DNA from: Whitmania pigra
Lineage: Eukaryota; Annelida; Clitellata; Hirudinida; Haemopidae
Direction: 5' to 3'
Length of the DNA: 64,000 nucleotides
NCBI GenBank assembly: GCA_021613335.1
Contig: JAJTWR010000021.1
Span: forward strand, 1,197,501-1,261,500
A program made the translations under genes and the position numbers. This document shows positions 46,773 to 59,200 of this stretch, piece after piece (the stretch's first letter is position 1; each line of letters starts with the position of its first letter). A model generated the notes under the pieces. It did not search any database and was not told the DNA's origin. It saw only the letters and a program-made list of their open reading frames with translations.

Positions 46773-47670
46773 ATCTTGATCTTTTAGCTGCAGCCATTAA
46801 CAGCCATTAACAATTTTTCAACATTATTTTTCAAAGTTTTTTTTGTTAAAAATAAGGACTACGTCAGTAAGTTTCAAAGGAATACGGCAATGTACGACGA
46901 AAAGAGAAGTTTTGTCGTTTTACCTACTAATTTGCGTTAAGTAATTCCGTTAACAATTAATATGTGAGCGATCCCCAAGACAAAGAACTCTGAAATAAAC
47001 TAATGCAATCAAAGCGACCAATACGTGGCAACAAGCTTTTATTATCACAGACATGAAGCATCAGACAGCATTTAATGTCAGTAAGCAAGTGGTCCCTTGT
47101 CTCACTTTCCAGACATTTATTAACCAAATTGCTTAAGCAGTCACCATCAGAAAGTCAGTCCCACGTGCTGGAAAAATACTGACTATGGCATGCAGCAGTA
47201 AGTTATTTGAAAAATTATTTTTCATGAGCCATCATCAAATTAAGTGAACCAAATTCATCTATTAGTCACATTTTTGACAACATTTATTGAAGCACGGTCG
47301 TAAGCAAGTCCTTTAAAACAATAAAACTAAAAACAAATGACTCAGTAATCCAAGAAATGCCTAGATGTTTGATTTAATGCATGCATCAAACGAAATAGAA
47401 CAAAATAACGGCCGAGAGGACACCAACACAGACCAGTGAGCTCTGTCATGCATGCTCTTGCAAGTAGAATCAGTGCCTTATGCAGGGTTTAAGATAATAA
47501 AACTCTTGGGAATTGATGCAAGCATTTGCTATACAGAAAAAAATTGACAACCAACCAACAAAATAAATAAAAAAATTAACTTCAGTCCAAGCTGTAGCAT
47601 GGTATACAGCTCTCTTTTTTGCTGTTGTTGTTATACGTATAGTATACACGATGGTGTGAAAGTTAACTGA
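46773..47670. terminator. Convergent 3' ends of polycystin and DENND1 genes
   Basis: The region between the two stop codons. A plus-strand AATAAA at 46994-46999 would serve the polycystin transcript, and a minus-strand AATAAA at 47038-47043 the DENND1 transcript, so the predicted cleavage sites nearly coincide near 47015-47025. A second minus-strand AATAAA near 47284 is an alternative for DENND1. No other feature was seen. Confidence 0.45.
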
Positions 47671-49787
47671 TCATTCGAACGTCTCCCAAAGACCGCCAAA
47701 TCCTGTCGTCCGACCGATGCTCGCGTTACTAGTGCGGGCGTTGTGCAGGACGTTCGATGTAGTCCAAAGAGGCAAAGTCGACGATTTGTGAGCCCTTGGT
47801 GCAGGAGAAGGATGCCTTGGCTGCCCAGAAATATTGTGTGCCTTGAAATTACGATTGTTGGCCATTGCAATGGGAGAAGCAGATTGCAAGTTTTGGTGAC
47901 ATGTTGCAAAGTTCATTTGGTTTGGGTAGAATCCTGTATAGTTGGGAGTTGGAATCTTTAAAACTTCATGGTGTTGGAGTGCGTCCGGTGCCGAATTGAA
48001 TGAAACTCCCTTCGCATCCTTGGAGATGTCGAGAAGATCCCAATCTTTCAACAACTCCTCATCAGTCTTTTGAGCATTTGTGGGTGTGGACATGCTCTTT
48101 GGGCAATCTATGACCAATTGCCCCGACGCTAAGGGATCAAAAGATTCTAAGCATAAATTGGACATTGGAATGTTGCAGTCCGATTGCAGGAACAAAGAAC
48201 GGGCCAACTTCGTGTTGGTGGCAAGAGAACGTCCGTCATCCGCGATAAGCTCAGACGTGCCGGCATTCGGCTTGGCAACGGAGTTTGAAATATTACCCTT
48301 AAAAGAATTTTCCAAGTCCGAACCTCGATCGTCCTCGATCAATTTCTGCGGATTGAGGTTCAGAGTTTGTTTCCTATGGTGATAATACTGTAAAGATGCT
48401 GCATCTCTTTTCCTAGGAAGAGGTAGGGGCGGAGGAAGAACCGACAGGTCTTGATCTCGACTCGTGCTCATTTTCCCTGAACCTTCTGAGACGATACTTA
48501 GACTGTTCAAGTCAAGATTTATATTCTTACTTTTGGTACGTGGGAGGGGTGTAGGCTTCTGATCTATGAAGGACATGTCGGCCACTTTCTGTTTCAAGGG
48601 ATCAAATTCAATGCTGCTGTTGCTGCTGCCGAAGTCCATAAGATCCCGACAGTCATCTCCGTTCAGCTCCGGTGGACTTTGGTTGCTGTTGTTTGTCGAG
48701 GTATCTCTAAAGGTATAACTCAATGAAGTGGACATGAAGTTGGGGTTGTTCGTGAGTTCATTTCGTCCGTCACTCGTTAAACCATCCCTCCCCAGAACGT
48801 CCGTGCTGCCTGACCCCACGCTGGAGACATCAAGACTCTCGAGCCTTTTCACCTAAAGGACATGCAAATTAGATGCAAACCATCTAATTATCTAATAAAG
48901 TCCATATTTATACTTTATTTTTAAAAATCAAGTTTAATTAGTTGTAGTAGTCATAAATGTCATTTTAATTTTGTACATCTGATATTAAAGTCAATTACAA
49001 GATGCTATTTACAGCTACAAAATGGTTACAGACTAGTTTTCCACGAATTCCTGGAACAAACCATCATATTGGCTGAACTGTAACTTTTAGCAAGAGAATC
49101 GTTTCCAATCGAGCTTATGCTCGTATCTAAGGCCGACAGAGCAAGGTTCTCATTTTCTTTGGCATTGTAGATTCCTTCGACGCTGTAGGACTTTTTGATC
49201 CAGTACATGTCGGAGAGTATTTCGTACCTCGGTCTCGCCATCCAGGACAGAAGTTCGGGGTCGTTGCTTAGGTTGGTGTCCACTCTCTTCAAGTGGTTGA
49301 GATTGTCATCGCTGTCGTTGTTAATGGAGGAGGCTTTAGAGTCTAAGACGTCTACATCGAGCAGGTTGTAGCGTTGGGTCCTGAAAATTCAAGGCATGAA
49401 ACAAAACATTGGAGAATATTGACATAAACATCATTTAGTTGGTGCAACTACACTGATTGAGCAGTTGAAAAAGTGAATTTAAAAATGAATCAGCTTAGAT
49501 AAATGACAAATCAATAATTTATGTGGGCTAACTAATTGATAATTTTCAAGTTCTATTTACAGTTTATATTTAGTTTCTTTTTGTTGTGTTAACACCTGAT
49601 CGCATAAAATTCCTCTAAATTCTAAAAATAAAGTGTAAAAGCATCTTCCCAATTTATCTCAATAATTAAGAAATAGCATAAAACAATTAAATCACCTTTC
49701 GAGAGAACTTCGCCTCATCATGCCCGACCTAAGCAGGGTGGCCGTCCTAAGATCCTTCGGAACGAGGGGTGGCGGCGGGCGAGGGGG
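47671..49787 (-). other. DENND1 tail exons 17-19: endocytic-adaptor motifs
   Basis: The last three exons (residues about 488-1017) carry short linear motifs typical of proteins that join clathrin coats. These include PPRPPPPLVPK (exon 17), PTPLPRTK and LPPPLPLPRKR (SH3-ligand types), two FDPL sequences (about residues 707 and 862; DPF/FxDxF-like AP-2 appendage ligands), DWDLLDI (about 894; clathrin-box-like) and the very C-terminus WETFE (a WxxF-acidic alpha-appendage motif). The final exon alone encodes 393 residues. The motif roles are inferred from related adaptors and not shown directly. Confidence 0.65.
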
Positions 49788-51948
49788 CTGAGGAGGTTTT
49801 AAAGCGGGGAATTAAAATAAGTGAAAGAAGACAATGTGGCAGGCACAAAATGGCACTTCTACTTTGGCTTATTGATTCATTTTATGTGAAACAACTTGAA
49901 GCGGTAAATGGAAGGCAAAGCAGACATGAACTAATATGAAATGCATGAAATTGACTGTTTTGACCTAATCGGTGGGTTGACTTTCGAATAATTTTTATTC
50001 ACAAAACTGGTTGAAAAGAGACTTAAAAAAAGCTTAGACTAAGCTTCAAAACAAATCAAAGTCATTCTTTATCGAAGTGACAATAATAGCGGTGGTAATT
50101 ACATTATTAATAAAAAAACAACAAAGAACTTTAAATTTTAATAATAATTAACACAAAAAGTTAAGTAAATATTAAAGTTAGTAAAAATAAAAATAAAGAG
50201 ACCTTGTACTGACGAGCCAGTTTCGACGATTTGATGTGAGGGGCAGTTTCGTCCTTAGAAAAAAATATAAAATCACGTCCTTGGCTCGGATTCAACAGAG
50301 CACGTGGAAAATGAACGACTTATTTCTAATTTATTAAACGTTTTTAGTAAACTTGTTACCTTTGATAATTTACTTCTAGCCATTGCAATTAACTCATAAA
50401 GTTAGCAACATAATTGAGGTAATAGAAGGAAATAGTTTGCTGAATTTAATGCTAAATTAGCACTCATTGAAGTTCCATCCATTGCTGTTAATTCGTCCCC
50501 ACTTATCACTTAACATCCAATTATCATCATGCACTTCACACATGAATTTATCATGTGCTTCTGTTGCGAGACCGATTTAAGATCGGAATGTGAAAATACC
50601 TTTTTGTCGTCCAGTCTAAATTTTATCTCCTTCCAAGTCTTCTTGCTTTTGCTTTTCACCTTCGATTAAAAAGACCGACATGATCTCTTTATTGCTAATT
50701 ATTATTAATCATTATCATCATCGCGCTATTACGTTTCGACATTTAGATAATTTAGATGTTTTTGTTCAAACCTTCGAAGCAAAAACTGTCCACTTGTCTT
50801 TACTTTCCCTCTTCAACATCTTGCCTTGTTTCTGTCAGGTAAATTTTAAGCATTGCTAAAATTAATTACATGAAGGAAATATTAAAAGTTATGACAAAAA
50901 TATGTGATGTCTTATTATATACTGCGGTAATGGCAACGGTTGTAATGCGTCCCGTTCGAAACCCAGCCTGCACTGCCCCAAACGCCCTAGGGAAGGAACG
51001 CTATATAAATGGTTTCAACAAGCACCTCTGATGCTATGCATATGGCACTACATAAATGAAGTACAACAATTATTGAAACAATGGAAGTTCGGCATTAAAT
51101 TAACATAATTTATGCACTAGCGACGATGCGACCGACCTTGAATGAGCACTTACAGGCTATTAATATGAATATTAATTCACTTTGATATTTACATCATTAA
51201 GATCCAAACACAAGCTATTGCAATGCATCAGAATGCAGAATGAGTATGAATTTCATCCAAAAGACTGTAGCATGGTAATAACGTGGTTTTCAAATGCATT
51301 TCACATAAGTGGAAGGTTGCAACTTACCTTCATGTGTGTCAACCAATCTTTGTACCTGGACTGTGTTTTCCACCTGTCCTCGTCACCTGACATGCTCGTC
51401 ACTGCCGTGTCGAATGCATCTTGAAACCCTTTGTGAAATTCAATCGCCAACATGTTTAATGGCACCGACTTAAAAGCGGGCATTAAATACTTTATCACAT
51501 TTTTGTAATTGGTCATTGTTTAAATAACATACAAATAACAACCCATAACAAACACAAATAAATAATATTAGTGACACACAAATAAAATGAATAAACATAA
51601 ACACTTAATAATTACAACAATAATAACGATATGTTTTCAATAGCATGCTATGGACCAAGACTGTAGAACTCCACTCCCTCATATATCAAAAATGAGATGC
51701 AGACCAGACCATTCATGCTGTTATATTTATTATTTAAATTGTCCTTTAAATTGTACTTAGTTTATTGTTCTTTCAATTAATCGATATCTTGGGTCGGCTT
51801 GCTAGCGAAAGTGTTGCGCTTCCTTAGGTCCGATCCATGAGTTCTTTGTTAATATGCCTCTTTTTTTTTCTTTTATTTTTATGATTAATAAATTTGCTCA
51901 AAAAAAACAATAAATAGTTAATAATAATAACAATAAACAGCTAATAAT

Positions 51949-51979
<31 letters not shown>

Positions 51980-54358
51980 TTATAATACGTACCCTTTCCG
52001 GCATTCATGATATCGAGGCGGTCGCTGATAAACTGTTGGAAGGACTGCATGTGGAGGACCATTTCAAAGAACCTCCTGTACTCAACGTGAGAGGAAGGAT
52101 CCCTCGAGATGCCCGATCCCGTCACGAAGATGTCGGGGTCGAAGGTTATGTCCGCCCCGTCGTGGAACCTCATGGCATTCCTGTAGCCCCCTATGAGGGA
52201 CACCATGGCTGCCAAGAAGGCTTTGGAAACTCCGTCTCCAATGAGGCTACCCTTTTCCATGTGGGCTTTTTGCAGCTTCAACTGCTTCTTTAAAGTGGAA
52301 ACCTGGAGTTTTATTGTGGATTTGATATTATTACAGCTTGTTGACAAAAAACTTTTAAAATGACTATGACTATTAATATTAATGATATTGCAGCTTGTTG
52401 AAATAAAACTATTAAAATGACTACGAATATTAATGACCATGTTGTCATAATTAGTTGACAATGTTGAGTTGAACATCCATTCACTTCAGCCTTTAAGTAA
52501 CCAATTAGCATGGAACCAATGACTCAGGAGATCCTACTACTTTAGGCATCACCCAAAATAAATAAAGACAGCCTCATTAAGAATGCATCCCAATATCTTC
52601 AGATAATATTTGAATAGCATGCATTAAACACTCTAATTATTTGCATCAATTAACATAAACAAAAGCCTAGATAGCTAAAGAAATTAATTGTTACTGAAGA
52701 AATCAGATGCATCAAAGATAACTCCACCCACCACGTCGTGCGGAATGGCAGGGAGGTCCGCGTGTTCGGTGTACACCTTGTTCTCGTCCAGGTTGACGAG
52801 AACTGCGTCGCTGTACTCTATCTTGTGCAGCCTCTGGAAAGGTTGTCATGGCAATTATTAGTCCTTGGGAAACTTAACAACACAACAGTAATATTAACAA
52901 CACTGGAACCACAATTAAGCACAAGGTAAAAAGTCTCAAGAACTTAATTTGTGAATTGCTACTAATCTAAACGTTTAAGTTTTAATGCTCATTTACACAA
53001 AAGCTCATTACAGATGCTGAGACTGTTACAACGAGAGGTTTTATTGAAATTGACCCTTTTTTTGGCAATTTTTTAAAAATCCTTTTAAAATCTCCTGTCC
53101 AAAATGAAGAACCTTGTGCGATGTCCTTCAAAGCACAAAAATTAAAACCATTCAACGAACGGGTCAATCGTGTTTGCTCCAAAAGTCTTAGAGAGAAAAC
53201 CAGAAAGAAAGATTGCATGCTAAGTCCTTTCAAGGCCACCTAATGCATCAGTAGAAATAATTCCTTTAAATCTCCTTGAAGCTCATTGATCTTAAACTAC
53301 TTACAAAGTAAGCCACTGTAAATTACTAACTGAATACAATTATTTAAACTTAAACATAAGTTATTGCACAAAAAAATTGAGCTGAAAAACAACCGTCATG
53401 GTGGACTTGTGGAGGCCTATGATGTACGGCATCGGTGCACTGCAGGGATTGAAAAAAGAATTTCTCTTCGAATGAAGTAAAATAAAAGCAGATAAAGAAA
53501 AAATAAGACTCTTAATTGGAAAAGAAAACATGAGACAATCATCACACAAATGTTCACACTTATAATGTTCACACAATAAATTACAGCTGTTTCAATGCTT
53601 CATAGCAGCAGTAGCTTTTGTTTAAAGTAATTGGAAATTAATTTCAGATTGAAATCCTAATTGTGTAATTGCGTAATTGCCACACAACAACAATGGAAAC
53701 ACCAGCAACAACAACAATGGCAACACCAGCAGCATCAACAAAAACAAAAGCAACAACCTACCTGCAATAGTCGAGAAGCGATGGAGGGAGAATTGGGATG
53801 AACAAGTGCTGCCTGTTTAAGTGATTGAACTTAAATAATTAAACTTATAAGTGGTTCTAAATAAATAATTTATTTTATGTGCACAAATATCCACAGCAGG
53901 ATGTAAAGTCACAATCAGAGAAGCATCATCATCAAGTCAACTGGCAAACTGGATTAAAAAACAATTAAAAGAAACACTTATTCATATAAAATAAGTATAA
54001 ATAAATAAATAAAAATAAACATGTTGTGCCAAACATGGGTTTAACTTCTACAACAAAATAATAGCCTTCGGATGAAAAAATGGAAGTCAACCATGCATTT
54101 GTTATTAGTGATACTGATATCGATGATGATAACGACAACAATAATGACGATGACGACAAAAAAGATGGTGACATAATCAACAAACACACAGCAGAAAATT
54201 GATTGCTGGTGTGTCCGCAAACATTGGATTTATGTTAAAAACAAGTGATTGAAGCTTGGCTGTTTTGATATGAACCATCATAGTCACATTATTTGGTATC
54301 ATCACCATTGTTGTCTTTAAACATCGCCACCGCCACCATCATCATCATCATCATCATC

Positions 54359-54389
<31 letters not shown>

Positions 54390-56158
54390 AACATGACAGG
54401 TGAATGCTCAGTTGTTAGACCTGAACAAAGCATGATAAGTAATGCTAAAAAAAGTGGTTCAAACATAATTTACTGAACCAATTAGCAAAAAATTAAAAAT
54501 AATTGCACTTACTGAGTAAGTACTTGCTGACTTATATTTCAAGTAAACATTACAAGTATGACTTAAATTGTCATTAAATAGCAAATAACCAGAAAAAATC
54601 ATTAATTTAAAAATATGCATTGACCATGCATTGGTTAATGCTTTTTGACATGGAATGATCTGCAAAAGCATTTACTGGCATCACAATGGAGTGAATGAAA
54701 CATCTGCAGTTCTGAAAAGAAGTTTGTTTGTGTTTCCAGGTAATACTATTTTATCAACAAGTGGAAAAACATTTGATGAACTTCAGCAAAATCTAAAGGA
54801 GCAGAATAAAGTTTCAGTGAGAAAACTGAATGAAAGTAAGCAAGAAACCAAATTATAGTCCGGCTTGTTTGAAAACAAAGTCGAAACTCTGATTGCAGAT
54901 GTTGAAAAAGACCAAGGCCAAGTGACTGACACAAATAGCGTAAGATAGTAATCAACAATGAGAGACAAAAAGACAAAACAACATCACTGTGTACAATCTA
55001 AAAGAAGATATTGACAAGTTAAAAGATAAAGATATTGAGTTAAAACTTTGTGAAAGAAATCACTGGAAAGTAAATGGACAGAGAAGTAATAGATAATTAA
55101 ATTTGATAACTTGTCTACCTAGAACTTCATTCTGGACAACTAATTACAATCAATTAAAAGAGAGTGAATAATTTAGGGAAGTAATTCTTAGTCAGGATCT
55201 TTCAAAGGAAGACAGAGAAGAATACAGGTTGTTTGATGGTCAGGATCAAAGGTCAACCTGGGACTTTCCACACTGTCGCTTGCAGAAGATGATCTGAACT
55301 GATCTGAACTGAATTGAATTGAATTACATTTTTGTTCTCAAGGACCTCGGTCTTGATTTGAACGAATTGAACCGTGTGCCATTGTACAGTTTAAATTAAT
55401 TAATTAAGTCTTAGAACAGTATGGTGGACATCCCGAGCCACGACGGGATACTTACAAAATTTTCGGATGTAGTTTTTTGGAACGATTGCTTCGGATTGTT
55501 TACGGTCGGGAAAATAAACTTCATTAGAAGTGTTAAAAAAGAATAATAATAATAATAATAATAATAACAATAATAATAATAATACTAATAATACCAGCAC
55601 TAACAATAACAACAACAACGAACCAGCACATGGGATGGATGAGTTGGTTGAGTCCATGTATGCAGGACGTCAGCCTCTCCACGGACGATCCAAACACGAG
55701 GATTCGACGTTCAAAGAGGATGCTGAAACGAGTCGTCATGACGACGGGTTACCGAGGCACCACGATATTAACTCGATACTCATTTACTCATTCCTACGAT
55801 GATTATTATTAAAATTTGACATTAGTACAATAGTACATATTAGCTTTAGCAATGCTTAAATATTACGTTAACTGTCATCATCACGCATTCCACCATGCCG
55901 ACATCGTGTCATCACCGTGCTGTGGTACCATCTCTTGTGGTACTGTTTAAATTAGGCACTGTCCTATTGCAATTATTACTACATCATAATGAGTTGCCAA
56001 AATAATATGCTGTTGTTGTCTGTAAAGTGAAATGCTTGCTTGAGATATAAAGAGAACAGTTATTCTAATGATGGCATCAAATCTTCTTCCCAAATTCTGT
56101 GTAATGATGTTCATCATCGTCGTCGTCGTCATCATCATCATTATCATCATCATCGTCG

Positions 56159-56193
<35 letters not shown>

Positions 56194-56200
56194 GTCGTCG

Positions 56201-56258
<58 letters not shown>

Positions 56259-59200
56259 TATCATGGATATTGTTGAGCCAGCAGCAATAGCTATAATAAC
56301 TTCAATGACGATAACAACATGATCAATCTCGCTGTAATCAACACTCACCTTCATCAACCCAAATCACCACCATCATCATAACCCAAATCCCCATCATCAT
56401 CATCACAATCTCATTCAGCTGACCAACCAACCTCGAAAATAATACCATCAAGTTGCCCACCCGGAAGGATCTGAAGAGTTCGGAGAAGTTCTTCTGAAAG
56501 GAAATTCACCATTGATATCATCATCGTCATAATCATCATCGTTACCATCACCATCAGCAACTATCATCAACAAGCAAATCACCTCATGTTGTAAGTTTTA
56601 GCTTCACGATCAAAAATGATAATGATAATGATCACCACATCCCCGTGCGAGATCACCATTAAAAATAAATGCAGTAACACAACAACAACAACAACATCAT
56701 ACAAAACAACACCATCAGAACAATAAGAGCAATAATAAACATGAGGCTATGCATAAGCTAACAATAAGGTGGATACATTTTTATTGCAATATCAATGCTA
56801 ATACAACCATCTCAGTTGTTCTGCGACAACATGTTCTCAATCAATTCTGGAATTCCAATCAATCAACTTCTTAACAACAACCTGATTGAATCTCTGATAA
56901 CAAAATTAATGTGACCACTGTGGACATACCAATGGCATCCAATACCACCACAACCACCATACGTCGATCCTGTCGGTCGTGTCTCAAGTTTTTATGTTGT
57001 GAATTAATTATTTATTTATTATAATTCATCACAAATCACAAATTTGCTAGACACAAGCAACACCACAAATTATCATTTAAATGACAAATCTGATAATAAG
57101 AACAACCACTTCATTATAATGATAGTGATGCCGGTGATGAAGATGATAAAAGTGTTGTGACTGAAGTCAATGATTTTCTAAGCACAGGTCAATAATCATC
57201 TATGCAAATCCATGAATAATACATCTTGAATAATTAATTATCAATTATAATAATATAATCATCTCGTTCAGAGATCATCCATCAAAACTCACATTCTGTG
57301 GTATGGAAGGTAGACTAGGTACAATAGGACAAACAAAGTTGAATCTCTGCAAAAAAAATTGAAAATATTTCAATAATAATCATTTATTTTGTGAGTAACA
57401 TGCTCATTACTCAAAGTACAAGCTGTATTCATGGTACTGTAAATTTTGTAAGCAGTGCTGATGATAAAGACTATGATAGCAAAAGAGTTGGTGATGATGC
57501 CATTATATCATTGCTGATACTTTCATAAAGAGTATATGGCTAAGATCATTGCTATTCATACATTTATTTTCTTAATACATAATTTATTTTATTTACATAA
57601 TATTTACAAAAGTGTATTGCTTATTTTAATATCTGTAGATTAATGAACTGAATCAAGAAGATGAAAACATGAGTTCACCAGATACCAATCATAAGCCAGA
57701 TGGTCATTGTTTACCACCATTCATGCATCCGATTAGTCGCTAAGCAAAATGAAAACATAAATATCGACCAATTGTGGCCAAGGTAAACAAATATTTATCT
57801 AGGCTGTGTTGCTAACAAAAATTAAATGAAAAAACAATTAGTAGATTAAGAATGGAATTCAAAGCATATAAAATAAATGGGGAAATAAGGTTAAAAAAAC
57901 ACATAACAAATAAAATTTAAAATGGAACATCGATGAAAAAACATCGCCAAAAAATTGACACCTTATCCCAGGTAGGTGGGGTGAGGCAGATGATTTGAGA
58001 AGGACCCTTGGGACTGGATTCATGGAGTTTGCTGAGCATGACGGAGGCACCCTCCTGATCTTGCCTGGAAAGTCGGGCAGAAATTTCAGCCAGCAAGGGG
58101 TAGAAGGGTTCAAACCAGGGCAGGCAGCTGATGTTAAATTTATAACAGAAATTATTATAAATGCATAACAATTGCAAAACAAAATTCTTGATGGTTGTGA
58201 TGGTTAGTCAGCTCCATTTTTATACTTGTATGATCTTACTCAGCTATGTATAATATCTAATTCATCATCTTAATCATAATTATAACCATAATTATATCAT
58301 CGTCGACAAATTAGGAATGGGGGAGTGTAATAATGACGATGATGATGAGGGTGATGATAACATGAAAACGTGTCTGAAAACTGGCAATGAGTCGCTAAGA
58401 TGTACAGCTGGAGCAGTTCAATTTGTAATTGAGAAATATTTAAGAAGTAATTATGTATATCATAAATATTATTATTAGTATTTATGTAGAGCCAATTCAA
58501 AATGGGTGCCAGTGCAAGCCAAGTTGCAAACATATGCTCTGCAATGGATATGAACAAGTGAAAAGATAGGCAGATGAATGAATAGATGATTGGACATTTG
58601 GAGAGATGGATTGATCAGTGAATGCCTGAGAGGGTGAGTTATAGAATGCAATGATGGATGGATGAGTCACCATGGAGAAAATGTTAGTTAACTCTCTTAC
58701 AAACTAGACCTACTTGCCAGCAGCACAAATGTGAGATGACACAAAAAAGGAATTGAAATGGTAACCTTGAAACAATTACAACCACTACTTCCACCAAATA
58801 CAACAACAACCAGAACTATTTCCCTCAAATACCTTTGAGGAACAAGCAAGCTGGAAATATTAACATATTTTTGTCAAAACATCCTAGATTATATACCTCA
58901 TGAAGGTCAATATGTAGGCTCATGAATAAACCAGCAGAACTTAAACATCAAGCCAGGTACTTCCAAGATTGATCTAGATTGAGACAACTTGGAATTGCTG
59001 AGCGACGTTAACAGGATAAGTTATGGAACAATTCAATCGAGGGGCACTTTCGCATCGAAACATCATCAATTCTTCATCCACAACTTAGTTCTAATTCATC
59101 AATATCACATACCAATAATTCACCAGCACAACATATCAACAATTCACCAGAGCCACACACCAACAATTCATTAAAATTCAATATTTAAAAAATGAAAAAA

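Noticed and set aside
55741..55812. Upstream extension of DENND1 exon 8
   Set aside because: Joining exon 7 (AG|GTTGGT) to the TTTCAG acceptor at 55723 restores the conserved LFSILFERR block, so the upstream frame is intronic.
55947..56357. Open frames of poly-Met, poly-His and poly-Ile on both strands
   Set aside because: They are translations of an ATC trinucleotide microsatellite inside a DENND1 intron.
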